From the NCBI GenBank assembly GCA_029224185.1, contig CM055188.1, positions 28,957,414 to 29,021,413 of the forward strand: a DNA stretch of 64,000 nucleotides, written 5' to 3'. Below are positions 1 through 12,582 of this stretch, piece by piece (positions within the stretch are counted from its first letter, which is position 1; every line of letters begins with the position of its first letter). The position numbers were made by a program, and so were the translations under genes. The notes under the pieces are model-generated. The model saw only the letters and a list, made by a program, of their open reading frames with translations. It searched no databases and was not told the origin of the DNA. Origin of the DNA: Karalla daura. Taxonomy: Eukaryota; Chordata; Actinopteri; Chaetodontiformes; Leiognathidae.

Positions 1-1011
1 TGTGTATTTCATCTGTAGGCTGATTGTACAGATGACAGTATTACTGTCCCTGCCGACGTTTAGGCACTGACACGACGTCAAAGTGTTGTCTCACTCGTTA
101 AACTGACACACCACTACCACCACCTAAAAACTTTAAATCAGGTGATTTCTGTCACATACTTATGCTGTATTATTGCGTGGTAGCCAACATCTACTAGCTA
201 CTAAGAAGTGTTTTCATCTTTGCACTAGCAGCTTAAAGGACATCAGAGCCGAGGACGTCATTGTCAGCAGGATGAGCACTCTTAACTGTGGTTACTGGTC
301 AGTTGACAGTGCCTTGTGACTCACTCAGTAATTTATATTCACATGTTTATCTCTGGTGATTTTAAAACCCATGGTCATTGCTCTGCAATATAGGGTGAGA
401 GCTATGCAGCAAATCGATCTTAGTTTTCTTCTGTCAAAAGTATTCTACATTGTATTCTGCAACGGTGGAGAGTGGTCAAACCAGTGTTTCACCAAAAAGA
501 AAAAAAGCATTATTGTAACCATTTTAGACAGTAGTTGGCAACAGTTTACATTTGGCTGTAATGGCTGTATGTACTTTATACACTCATTTTAAATGCAAAT
601 GTTTCATCTTGCTTTTATTTCTTGCAGCAGATCAACATGTAATGCTAGATGACTTACTCTGGTCCTTTCATAATAGCACTTGAAAATTGCCTTTTTAAAC
701 AGCTTATTTTTGTTCCTTTAATAACTGTCGTTTTACTCAAGTTCTATCTCTACTATAGAGACAAATGAATGTGTTATTACCGGAGAAAAGAGCTCGACTC
801 CTGTCAAACATAAATAGATAAGCATACCACTGTGATTTAACAGTTGTACACTGTTGCTGGTTTTTGATGTGGAGATAGAGTTCTGTAAATTCTATATTAG
901 TGAAAAAGTAGGCCTATATTTTCAACACTGTATTTGTAGTTTAGTTAGAAGGACACATTGTCAGCAGTATACACCCTGTTGAATTTATGTGCACACTTCC
1001 CTTTGAATAAA
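1..1011 (+). other. Probable 3' UTR or flank of an upstream plus-strand gene
   Basis: This AT-rich stretch has no long or family-like reading frame. A canonical AATAAA lies at 1006-1011, which would end a transcript entering from the left on the plus strand. In the human 1p13.3 block the gene next to STRIP1 on that side is AHCYL1, in the same orientation. This could therefore be the AHCYL1 3' UTR, but no AHCYL1 coding sequence is in the window. The identity is inference from gene order only. From 1012 to about 1600 I see nothing beyond AT-rich spacer. Confidence 0.35.
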
Positions 1012-1649
1012 CTGCTGTTCTAATTTCAAAATGGCTCTGACTCTCATGTACACATTTACAATTGACTCATTCTAATACAAGAATATGCTTTACCAAAGTA
1101 AGCTGTTGCATTTTCTTTATTATTTTAATCAAATACAACCTATAATGACTCCTTTTAGGCGAGCAAACCAGTAAGCAACTAAGGAACAGTTTAATTTGGT
1201 TGTTGCATTTAACATTGAATTCCCTCCCACGCACGGTTACAGTTCATACATTGGCAACATTCTCTGGTCTCTTCAGTACTCATGTTTAAAGTTTTCCTTT
1301 TTTTCAGGTGGACTAACGATAAATAGACAATTTGCCACCGAGTTGTGTATCTTACGTTATCTCACCAGGGACCTTTTTGCTGTGAGGTGTCAGCGTTGTT
1401 CACACTATAGGCCCTCTGGACTGAATCGAACTTCTGTAACACAACACTAAATAGGCATGTACAATTTGTCACCAGGTTGGCAAATTTGGCTTTTTTATTT
1501 TATAGTATTTTAACACCATAAAAACTCCACACACACAACGTTATAGAGATCCCCACATGTTCTCTATTTTATGTGTACAATGTGTTAACCAGTCTGTGGT
1601 TTACCTTGTTCAAACTGGGTGCAGCCAAAGTCTCGCATCCAAACTCACA

Positions 1650-1659
1650 TCTCGCGAGA
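1650..1659 (+). promoter_or_regulatory. TCTCGCGAGA core-promoter palindrome of STRIP1
   Basis: A perfect copy of the 10-bp palindrome TCTCGCGAGA lies 23 bp upstream of the STRIP1 ATG, in a locally CpG-containing stretch without a TATA box. This motif is known from TATA-less, often divergent, housekeeping vertebrate promoters, close to the transcription start. Its position implies a very short 5' UTR or initiation just upstream. Confidence 0.75.
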
Positions 1660-1682
1660 AGAAACGCTACGTCTAGAAAATA

Positions 1683-4600
1683 ATGGACGTCGGTGGGAAC
1701 GGAGCTGGGCTTCCTGCAAACAATAAACAGAGAGCGATGCTGCCCAACAAGAGCAGGGGAGAGTTCACCCGCAACCCGAGGAAAGATTCAGAGGTATATA
1801 TACGCATTTTTACACCGTGATTTTTGTCATAAATGGACGAGGCCTCTTTCTTTTTTTCTCTCTTCTGGTCCTCTCTGACGTCTGTCGTTAGCTCTGATAG
1901 GCTAATGCAGCTAAACTGTCACCGTTAACAAACCGGGAGGGGACAAACAAACAACAGCGGAAAGTCTAGACACTTTCCAAGAGCTGTTGCTTTTAATTGT
2001 GCGGTGTCTTTCAGTGTGTATAACTGTGGTGAATTCTGGTGTTAGTATATTGTGTGTGCGTTTAGCAGGGACAAGCCCAGCTAACGAGGCCAGGCCGAGC
2101 TGTTTGTCTAGTAGAGACCTGTTGACATAGACAGGTCTGTCTTTCCTAATACAAGCTATTTTATGATTACATTGAAATGTTATATATGCATGTCATTTAG
2201 TGTATAAAGAGAGACACTTGTCTGTAGGAGTTTGACAGTAAGAGATTAATTCCTGATTAATTAACTTGCAGGGATAAGATCAGATAATCCTTCAGGAAAT
2301 ACCTCTGGTGTTACAGTAGAAAAACAGAAGAGGAGGATACAAACGATTAAATGACATGTACTATTGCAGTAATAGATGATTATATAAAATAAAATAAATA
2401 TATCTTCATATTGAAATTCCATTGTACAGGTGAAATATATGACATCAAATCAAATCTCTGTTTTACACTTAACCTAACTATGTAGTCTGTTAAATATTCA
2501 GACACTTAGGACCAAAGGACCAAAGGACCACATAAGACATGAGAAATTAAAAACGGTCTTAGTTTGTTTGTTTTACAAAAGGAACTTAATAAAGGGATAT
2601 ATTATGGGTAAAGGGTGGGGAGGTGGTCCTGTTGTTGATGTCTCATGTCCAGGCAATGGATTTTTTTTTTTAGGAATAGTGCTTGATTAACATTAAGTCT
2701 AAAGATGAAAATGTGTGGGCTAAGACTCACAAATTCACACTTGTTTCTGGGCACAAATCATGTCTTTGTGCTCCAGAGATGTCCTGTCTTGTACTTGTCT
2801 TTAAAGCATTCAAATAAACATCCTTTACAGTCGTTCTTACAATGTTAAAAACAGTCCAACTACAAACATAACATTTGAGCCAAATGTTGTTGACAAACGT
2901 TAAAGTCATCATAGTGCATCACAATTACTTATTATACATATATGACATAATGTATAAGATGATAATGTTGGCTCGTAGTCTTCATCTTTTGAGGTTTATG
3001 AAAGGATTTTCTTATGTGCTGTGCTTCTTACAGTATTTTTCTATACTTTTGTATCGGGAAATACTTTTAGTATAAGTAAATATCTCAGGTTTTGAGATTC
3101 ATTCTGCACTATTGCAATATGGTTAAGCAGAGTTTCATGTCTAAGGATTTTTCCTGTCAAAACACTGATAGATTGAATGGAGTGACCATAAAACCAGAGG
3201 ATCTGAGTTCAATGAAGGAGCAAAAGATGATCCAAATTACAAACGCACCCGAAAAATCAATTGTTTCTCCTTTCAAAAGATGACTCTTCTCTCAGTGAAA
3301 AATTGTCAAGGATGAATGGAGAACACAGTTTCATATAAACATATTAAACGCAGTTCTCACGCAGGTGAGTAGAGGATAAGAAATGAAGTAAATCACGGCT
3401 GCGTTTGTCTCTGGCTCTATGTCCAGTCTCCTCAGTGGCTTTGGAGCGTTGCAGCTTTTAGCACTTTTCACACCAGAGTGGAAGTGACAATTGTTCATCC
3501 TACTGCACTGTTTAATGTGTTAGTAATGTGAGAAAACGTAGATCTTGAAGCCTTCTGCATGCGATTCTATGTTCTTAATCGATCACCAAACATGCGCCAA
3601 GTCTGAGAAGGTCTGAAGTTCAAGCAGATCCAAATCACAAACTGAGCTATAATGTTCAGAAATAATCAATGTTCTGACCAAAGCAAGGTTGGAACATACA
3701 CCAAAACAAAAGCTATGTCCTGTCAATAAGTAACACATGTATGCCGTAGCCAAACTTCAGATCTATGGTTGATGAATTAACAAATACTTTGTTTTCAGTG
3801 AAAAGATTGTTTGTCCCTTGTTTACAATGTGCCACATCTGAGATACACTTTATAATCATGTTACTGACAATAACAAGAACTCTGCTTTTTACCCAAGTAA
3901 TGTTTTGGGATCGTCAGCAAGTCATCTTCTCATTGTTTTGCCATTTTTTATTTTCCGTGTTCATCTGTGGCATAGTTAAGCTTAGTTGCCCTTTTAAAGT
4001 CCAGGGTTTCAGACAGGTCTAGAGAAACACGTGGAAAATGAGAGAACAAGAAAGATGTTATTGAAATACGTGAGTTGTGAAAAATAGTTGTTATCTCTCT
4101 GCTTGTCCTTACTCTGTGACTAAGTGCAGACATTTTGGAAGGTTTGTCCATGCGCATTTTGTAAATTTGTCATAATCTCTAAGCATGTAATAAGTTATTT
4201 CATAGATAAGCCACAGACTGCACATCTTTTAAATCAGACTTCTGGGCGAGGGAGAGACAAGAATGGTGTTCATTCTTCTTCATTCTTCAGCAGTCTCAAC
4301 ACAAAAGCCAAGCTATGCCCAAAGCATGTATTAATGTATAGCGTAACCACTTGTCTGTCATACTATTGCTATCGCTGGAACAGCCCTGGAAAATTATTTC
4401 AGTTGAAGAGTGATAACTTTTCTTTTTCCGTATTCCAATTTCAGCTCTCAAAATCATGTATCTGGCCCTCACGATCTTGTTGCCTTCCAGCTGAAATGGT
4501 CGTCATGTTGTTGTTCTGTTATGTTTATAACAGAAACATGAAATGTGTGGTGTTGTGCACAGGGGCTGTCTGAGTCTCCGGACCTTGAGTTTGAGTATGC

Positions 4601-7600
4601 GGATACAGACAAGTGGGCTGCAGAGCTGTCAGGTGTGTGAGCATTATTGGTCTCGAGGTTTTCTGACGCCTGTGCTTTATTCCACCGGTGTGTAGCATGT
4701 ATGTATTGTTTACCTGTATTTCAGAGCTTTACAGCTACACTGAAGGACCTGAGTTTACCCTCAATAGGAAGTGCTTCGAAGTGGAATTCAGAGCACATGG
4801 TATGTAGTTTCTGACCAACTATCTATTACGTCTAAGATGAAGAAAACATCCATTTTAAGGTTATTATCTCGTCCACTATCATGTCTTAGTTGCTGATAAG
4901 AAGTGGACCGAGCTCGATGCAGCCCAGCACAGAGCTCACGCCATGCGTCTGCTGGACAGTCTGGAGGTGATTGCCAGAGAGAAGAGGCTGAAAGTTGCCA
5001 GAGCGATTCTGTACATGGCTCAGGGTGAGTCCATGTTACTGAAAACTGCATTAACCTAAATATATTGAACAGAAAATAAACAAGGACTAGAATGCAAATG
5101 ATGATGAGAGTTCATTTTTATCCAGGAACGTTCGCCGAGTGCAGCTCTGAGGCAGAGGTGCAGCACTGGATGAGATACAACATCTTCCTGCTGCTGGATG
5201 TGGGAACCTTCTCTGCACTGGTGGAATTGCTCAACATGGAGATCGAGTATGTTTTTGTAGCTATTGAGAATCCAATCCATACCACCAACACTTGTTCAGT
5301 GCTACAAGATGTCTAGAAAAACATCTACCGACACCCTGAGCCATATTTAGAGTCACAGATTGACAAAGAGCCAGTTGCCAAATGGGAAATAGCTGGCAAA
5401 TAGCAAATGATGTAATTTGTGGTTTGGCTTCCAAAGGGGTGAAGGTGAATTTGCTTTCTGTTGTTTCTTACAGTAACAGTGCGGCCTGTAGTAGCGCTGT
5501 CAGAAAACCAGCCATCTCCCTCGCTGACAGCACAGATCTCCGCGTGCTGCTCAACATAATGTATCTGATGGTGGAAACGATCCAACAGGATGACCCAGCA
5601 GACAAACCTGAGTGGAAAATCATCAGGGAAACCTTCAGAGCAGAGCTGGGTGAGTGTGAGAGCTAGGGCTTCAGCAATGGGTTATTTTAGTGTTTCATTG
5701 ATTTAGCGATTATTTCATCGATTTAGTGAGTAATCGAATAAATATTGCAGTAGAAGAATAAAAAAAAGACATGACTTTCAATATGAAATGGCTTTTATTC
5801 TTGGACATCTTTAATATATTAAACAAACAGTTATATCATATTTGAAATGCTGTGTGCAAAATAGCAGCGAGTTCAGATGAACATGAGTGAGCTCTCGAGT
5901 TAAACACTCTATATAACATGGTTAGTGTGAAACAAATGGAGCAGGTCGTATATTGCGAGAAATAACAACATGGTGCTTCGGTTCAAGAAATCTGCCATGA
6001 TTTATTTGATAACTCGAGTGATTTTTGTTCAGCTGTAGTCACTGGTAGTGCTGTACAATATTATGATATACATCATAGAGCAGTATAAAAACTGTATGTT
6101 GTAATCCTCTGTTTATGTCATATTGTTTATACTTAGAATTACATGTTACATGTTGTATGAACAGTGAATGAAGGTTAAAGTAATTGCAGCAATGCTACAT
6201 TTCACAGTAGGGTTTTTATGTCACTTGTTTGCAGCATTGTTAGTGGAGCTTAGATATAAACAGCGACATGGCAGAGGCGGAGAGTTTGGCAGAGAACACA
6301 GTGGAAACAGAATCCAAAGAGGAAGTCTGGTGCTGAACCAGACTTCCATAGTTTGGCTTTGGATTGGATTTAAAAAGTCGAGTCACTTACCAGAGACTGG
6401 AACATGTTTAATCTTTTCTGCCACTCGAAGACACGACAGGAAGAATAGTACACCGACAAGACAATAACAAAAAGAAATATAGGTGATGAAAAGGGAAAAA
6501 AAACATGTGGGATGTAAATCGCATCACCAGCATAAAAACTGAGCTTGCATCACAGATACTGTATGGACAAGATCCTGCTCTGTTAACCTGTAAACTCTCC
6601 TCTCTAAACCAGGGTCTCCTCTGTTCAACAACGAGCCCATCTCGGTCATGCTCTTCGGCATGGTTACCAAGTTCTGCAGTGGTCACGCCCCACACTTCCC
6701 CATGAAGAAGGTGTTACTGCTGCTGTGGAAGAGCATCCTGGTGAGACACTGGAATATCTGTTAACTCGCACATCCTCCTGCAACACGAGGGGCCCTGGGA
6801 GACCATACAAGCAGGACCAGAGTCTCATACTGTCGTCTCTTCTGGTTCAGTTCACTCTCGGAGGGTTCGAGCAGCTCCAGGGCATCAAGGTGCGTAAACG
6901 GGAGGAACTGGGTCTGCCTCCGCTCCCGGAGGACAGCATCCGAGTCATCCGCAGCATGAGGGCGGCTTCGCCTCCCGCATCCGCATCCGACCTCATAGAG
7001 CAGCAGCAGAAGAGGGCACGCCGTGAGCACAAGGTATCTGCTGCCTGCAGTGACGACCTTACCCGTCCTCTCTCAAACCACAACACTTTTAGATCCTTCT
7101 GGAAATCCATCTTATAGATTTTAGATTTAGGTCCATCTGGAAATATATCACATCCAACTGATTCTTACTACTGTCGTCTTTCTTTTCTTCATGCTTTTAA
7201 CCTGTGGCCTCCATGTCTGTCAACGTCCTTCAACGTGTCTCTGCTGTTCGCAGGCGTTGATCAAACAGGACAACCTGGACGCCTTCAACGAGAAGGATCC
7301 TTACAAGGCAGATGACTCACGAGAGGATGAGGACGACAACGATGACAATGACAACTCGATAGAAGCTGAGACGTTTCCGCTTGAGAGGGACGAGGTGATG
7401 CCTCCACCCATTCCTCACCCTCCATCTGAAAGGGTGTCCTTCCCAAAGGGACTACCATGGGCTCCTAAAGTCAGGTACTGTGTGATGTACATGTTGATTT
7501 TTGTTGGTTGTAACACTTTAAAACAACATGGGTTAGCAGTTGGGATCCTCCGCCTCCTGCTTCTCAAAAAAGTTTTATCGACTGTTTTGCTCCAACAGGG

Positions 7601-9341
7601 AAAAGGACATTGAAAACTTCCTGGAATCAAGTAGAAGTAAATTCATAGGTTACACACTTGGAAAGTAAGTTAAACTAATGTTAAATTCTCTGCTACTGTT
7701 GTTGTGCTGTACTAATACTAATAAAAATGCTTCTTCTTGTACTTCTTTTTTTGCAGTGACACAGATACAGTGGTTGGCTTACCCAGGCCGATTCATGAGA
7801 GCATTAAGACATTGAAACAGGTATTGCATTGCCATTCACTATGTTTTATTGAATCTTTGTTTAAGTGGACACTTTTATGCATTCACATTCATGCTGTTAG
7901 GTTGTCACATATTGACCTTTCATCTTTTCTTCCAGCACAAGTATGTTTCTATAGCCGAGATACAAATTGCAAAGGAGGAGGAGTTTCAGAAAACGCCTCT
8001 GTCTGGGGTAAGTGGGAATAAAGAGCTGATTTAAATAATCCACATATTAAAATATATATACGGCCCTGTTACTGTATTTGATGGGGATGCCTCTGATAAA
8101 AACGAGACCTCAGGTATACATGTTGAACAGGGTAGATTATCACTGACATGAAAGGTATCGTCTACAAACCAGCTACAGTAAAAAATCCGAAGGAAAACCA
8201 CAAAATCTTATTTAAAGAGAAATAAGTACACCTAGTATAATAGATTATAGAGTATAATGAATGATAAACCATGTAGACAGGCATAAAACATGCTTTGAAA
8301 CTGCTTGCAGCTTTTTATGGTGGAAATGCACTTGTGGGCAATAAGGAGGAGCTTCTGAAGGAATTTACCATGCATGTGAAGGATGATGTAGTGTCCTTGA
8401 GGAGAGAGCGCTGCTATTTAGGTCTTTTGTTCTATACTTTGTTCCTCAGAGACTCCTGCTAATGTTGGCTTCTTTGTTTTCTCATCAGGGGGAAGAGGAG
8501 GTGGAGATGTCCTCCACCGAGCTGCTCTATCAGGGGATTCTACCCAGTTTGCCTCAATACATGGTTAGTGTGGTGTCTCCATGCTGATCACTGGAATAAT
8601 GAATACCGTGTTAATTTCTTATGCAGCTAAATGTTTACCATGATAGAAACGACTTACTTTTTAGTTTATACGGGAACTCTTCAAAGATCAACACTCTGGC
8701 AGTATTGCTTCTGGCAAAGGCAGCACAGATAGATAATCGAGCATCATGCATTGTTGGATGAAAGTCAATCTCATAAATATTCTCATTTCACCTGCATTGA
8801 ATTGTCACGTCAGCCTCGCAGGCAAAATCTTGTTGCATTAAAGCTGACCAAGTATAATACTGCCAGTTTAGATAGTTATAGCTGAAACTATGTGTAGGGC
8901 TGACTGATAAGTTTCATGGTATTTATTTGTTTATTTATTTGTTTATTATCATGCAAAGATCTCGCTCATACGCCCAACCGCTGCAGTCACACCAAAACGC
9001 ACACACTTTCTTGCTCCATCTCATGTGGACGCTCCACAATTAGTAACACGCACAATCACTCATTAAAAGGAGATTTCAAGTGATAGTAGGGATGCTATAG
9101 ATTTGCAGCAGGATCTTGCTGCAAAATTCAACTTAAACTTAAACTTTATTTTAAGTGCCAGTTCATTATCTCAAGATCTGTTACATGCACAAACAATAAA
9201 GACAAAGCAGAACCTGACAAAATAAAACATAATAAAATCCTGTGAGCAACAATTCACATCATAATCTATCAATATGAGATGTTGCTGCACTCTCAGAAGC
9301 AGGAATAACCTTTCTAGTCAATGTTTTATAGCTGATCACGT

Positions 9342-9408
<67 letters not shown>

Positions 9409-12400
9409 CAGATCGCTCTGCTGAAGATCCTGCTCGCAGCTGCTCCCACCTCCAAAGCCAAGACGGACTCCATTAACATCCTGGCAGACGTGCTGCCTGA
9501 GGAGATGCCGTAAGTGATGAAAATGAGTCAAAGACCCAGAGCCAACCATAAATCGACCTGAACAATCCACGTCACTGTACTGTCTGATTCTCTAGGACCA
9601 CGGTGCTGCAGAGCATGAAACTGGGCGTCGATGTGAATCGGCACAAGGAGATCATCGTCAAGGCCATCTCTGCCATCCTGCTGCTGCTGCTCAAGCACTT
9701 CAAAATCAATCACATCTACCAGGTGCAGACGCCCCACATCAACTGCCTCAGACGCTTCTCTCACCATCAGGAGCTTGTTCTCATTTTTTTATTGTACATG
9801 TACAAGTCTTCTCCTTCTCCTCCTTCTGCCACACAAAAGATCCAGATGTTATTGCGTCTAGACTCTAGATCACTTAGTCAGGGCCTCTGTTGTTTCAGTC
9901 ACCCATCTCTCCACCCTGGGCTCTGCTTCTTCCCTTCGGTCCACTCGGTCCAATAGGTTGCATGTTTCTGCCACAAGCATATAAGTTTACCATTGGATGA
10001 GATGAGTGATTTCTTCTCACCTTTTAGATCATTTTTTTGAGATCCTTAATCGTTTTTTTGAGATCGTAATTGCCCTAATTATGTCTGCAGAACTTCACTC
10101 TGCTTATCTCTTTTGTCAACTTTTTGACGTCTAAGCGATCTTTCCCAATCTGTTTTATCTTTCCTATCAAGCAATACTGAATTTTAAGTTAAGTTTGGGG
10201 GGAAATTGCAGTTTGTCTAGGAGAGCGGTCTCCCTGTACCTCTGGCTACTACTGTACATGCACCAACCTGGCAGCCCAGTCCTCTCTGTTTTACCCATCT
10301 GACAATACATAAATACTTGTGAGCCTTTGTCTTTATGCTATCACTGAATATGCCTCTGTCTATTCTGTAGTTTGAGTACATGGCTCAACACCTGGTGTTC
10401 GCCAACTGCATCCCCCTCATCCTCAAATTCTTCAACCAGAACATCATGTCTTACATCACAGCAAAGAACAGGTACTTTCAGTGGTTCTCTGTGAACAACA
10501 AAAATCACAATGTCCATTTACGCGTAATGTCAGTGAACTTAACATGCCTTGATTTATGTTTCATTTCTCTCAAAGCATTTCAGTCCTTGACTTTCCTTAT
10601 TGTGTGGTGCACGAGCTCCCGGAGTTAACTGCAGAGAGTTTGGTAAGTGTTGTCACGACTTATTATTGCTTATATGTGTTGACTTTTGCTACTGATATAA
10701 AAATAAAAGATGTGTTTTTCCATTTTTGTCTTTTTATAGGAAGCGGGAGACAACAATCAGTTTTGCTGGAGAAATCTGTTTTCCTGCATCAACCTGCTGA
10801 GGATCCTCAACAAACTGACCAAGTGGAAGCACTCCAGAACAATGGTGAGAGCATATCTAATGGAATGAGATGTTTTTCCTGAATTAGAAGTGGAAGATTA
10901 TAGTCCTGAGCATCTTCTGGACCCCACATGTCCACATGTACTAAACTTGGAAGACTAGTGGCCAGTTTTCCAGTCACAGATGGATTGGAACTTGATTGAT
11001 CCCTGGATTGGTGTTCAAGAGAAGAGATGATGTATATACAAAGATAGCAGCTGTTGTATTTGTTGTATTGAGCTCTTGAGTGAGCTATTAACATCTTAAA
11101 TATATTATGAGTGTATGGTATGCTAAGTCATAGAAAACACCCATGGAGAATAAGAAATCTAGTCCAATGTGGAAAAACCTGTACTGCTATCCTGTGAGTA
11201 AACACAGTTGGGAAAGTTTGCTCATACATAGTCAGTGCCTTTGTTACAGTTTCCAATCATGTGAGAGATTATTACATTTAGAAGTTATTTCTCATTCTAA
11301 TTAGACTGGCAGGAGAGGAATAAACAGGAAAGCAGTCTGGGTAAATGTATGAAATGAAAGGTACAAATGGAGAAAATAACACAGCTCCATAGCATGTATT
11401 ATATTGTGCAACAACTTGTCTGTCATGCTGCATCTGAGAATTTACTGAAAGTGTAAAAGATTATTTCATAGATTTCTTTATAGGACAACAACTTGTTTGA
11501 TGATGAAAAGTGTCCTGGAAAAATGCAGAAGAGTTATTGAAAGGAGCGAGTGTGAACGGCATGTCTCTCCTTTCAGATGCTGGTGGTGTTCAAGTCCGCG
11601 CCCATCCTGAAGAGGGCGCTGAAGGTCAAACAAGCCATGATGCAGCTTTACGTCCTCAAGCTCCTAAAGGTGCAGACTAAATACCTGGGCCGCCAGTGGA
11701 GGAAGAGCAACATGAAGACCATGTCAGCCATCTACCAGAAGGTCCGCCACCGGCTCAATGACGACTGGGCCTACGGGAACGGTGAGTCAATGCATTTCCT
11801 CTCAGAGCAGAACACACACCTCTTAATACTGGGTTCATGTGGTGCTGAAGACTGTCCCCAGAGTTCAGTCTGAAAATGCTCAGTAGTAAAATAACACAGT
11901 TGTGTTAAGTGTGACACTCTCGTGGGTAACTTCCAGGTGTGAGAGGCAGGTTTGGGTTTTCTAATGTGTGTTTCTAGTTTGCATTTCATTCAGTTAGAGC
12001 TACAAAATGTTTTACAAGGCTTATGTGTCCCCCATGTGGTTGCCAGACAACATGAATGGGTGCCAGATCTGTGTCCGTTAAGTCTCCACACCTAAAAATA
12101 TTGTATGATGTTGAAGAGGCAGTAGAAAGTGGTCATCTCTAATGAAACCAGTGTTCCACAGCTTCTGTTTTCACCCCAGAGAACAAGGGCAAATACTCCA
12201 TCGACTAGACGAGGTCACCTTTAAAATATTCAGACTACTTTTCAGAAAACATGTGGTCATGGAGATTTAGTTTTCGCAGACTTTTTTTGTGTGTACAAAA
12301 GCTGTTTCTATGAACTTGTGGTTTCATCGTGCAGATCTGGACGCCCGTCCCTGGGACTTCCAGGCCGAGGAGTGTGCTCTGCGGGCCAACATCGAGCGCT

Positions 12401-12582
12401 TCAACAGTCGCCGCTACGACAAAACCCACAGCAACCCGGACTTCCTGCCCGTGGACAACTGCCTGCAGAGCGTCCTCGGACAGCGGGTCGACTTGCCCGA
12501 GGACTTCCAAATGAATTATGACCTCTGGCTGGAGCGGGAGGTCTTCTCCAAACCCATCTCCTGGGAGGAATTGCTGCAGTGA
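1683..12582 (+). CDS. STRIP1: Striatin-interacting protein 1 (STRIPAK scaffold), 20 coding exons
   Basis: Exons: 1683-1793, 4563-4632, 4725-4799, 4890-5024, 5126-5246, 5474-5649, 6613-6740, 6851-7033, 7254-7474, 7599-7664, 7757-7820, 7936-8007, 8489-8563, 9412-9509, 9596-9722, 10371-10471, 10576-10642, 10740-10844, 11577-11781, 12335-12582 (TGA). All introns are GT-AG. Every junction keeps frame, giving 2,448 nt and 815 aa (human about 837). The chain reads as STRIP1 from the N-terminal segment containing SPDLEFEYADTDKWAAELS to the C-terminal ISWEELLQ. The N1221 domain covers roughly residues 45-330. An acidic linker (DSREDEDDNDDND) follows, then the DUF3402 region from about residue 410 to 770, with leucine-rich helices such as AILLLLLKHFKINHIYQ. 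The family scaffolds striatin, PP2A, MOB4 and GCKIII kinases, which act on Hippo signalling, cytoskeleton and cell shape. The paralogue STRIP2 is the alternative; gene order favours STRIP1. The start has in-frame homology to the family N-terminus and sits just after the promoter palindrome. Confidence 0.95.
5655..6045. mobile_element. hAT-like element end sequences in STRIP1 intron 6
   Basis: This intronic block starts near AGGGCTTCAGCAATG and contains TTATTTCATCGATTTAG and AGTAATCGAATAAA. It ends near AACTCGAGTGATTTTTGTTCAGC. Such AT-rich ends with repeated ATCGATT/ATCGAAT words and an AGGGCTGCA-like terminus are typical of abundant teleost hAT DNA transposons and their non-autonomous derivatives. 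The ends look like degenerate inverted repeats. The transposase relic just downstream supports the call. Confidence 0.45.
6255..6475 (+). pseudogene. Decayed hAT transposase N-terminus (BED-finger region)
   Basis: An ATG at about 6269 opens a short frame reading MAEAESLAENTVETESKEEV that soon hits a stop. In a shifted frame the DNA continues as LVLNQTSIVWLWIGFKKS and then, after another shift, as NMFNLFCHSKTRQE. These pieces match in order the start of ZBED/hAT transposases: an acidic leader, a VVWxWFGFKKS block, then NLFxHLKTRH before the BED finger histidines. Stops and frameshifts make it a dead relic, and the zinc-binding cysteines are missing or out of frame. It sits in STRIP1 intron 6 and is not part of the STRIP1 message. 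Confidence 0.55.
9344..9405 (+). repeat. (CT)n microsatellite forming the 3' splice-site tract of STRIP1 exon 14
   Basis: About 30 CT dinucleotides run up to 7 bp before the AG of the acceptor at 9410-9411 (exon 14 starts at 9412). The array therefore is the polypyrimidine tract of that intron, so its length is expected to be polymorphic at a functional position. Confidence 0.95.
12025..12210 (+). repeat. Copy D of an unnamed dispersed repeat (STRIP1 intron 19)
   Basis: It contains GTGGTTGCCAGA, GGTGCCAGATCTGTGTCC, CCAGTGTTCCACAGCTTCTG and ACAAGGGCAAATACTC. The same ordered words occur, diverged, at 29890-30240 and in reverse orientation at 36890-37215. I cannot name the family. Confidence 0.55.

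Noticed and set aside
4124..4573. 149-aa plus-strand frame before STRIP1 exon 2
   Set aside because: Intron 1 read-through sequence: it runs across the exon 2 acceptor out of the STRIP1 frame and has no recognisable domain.
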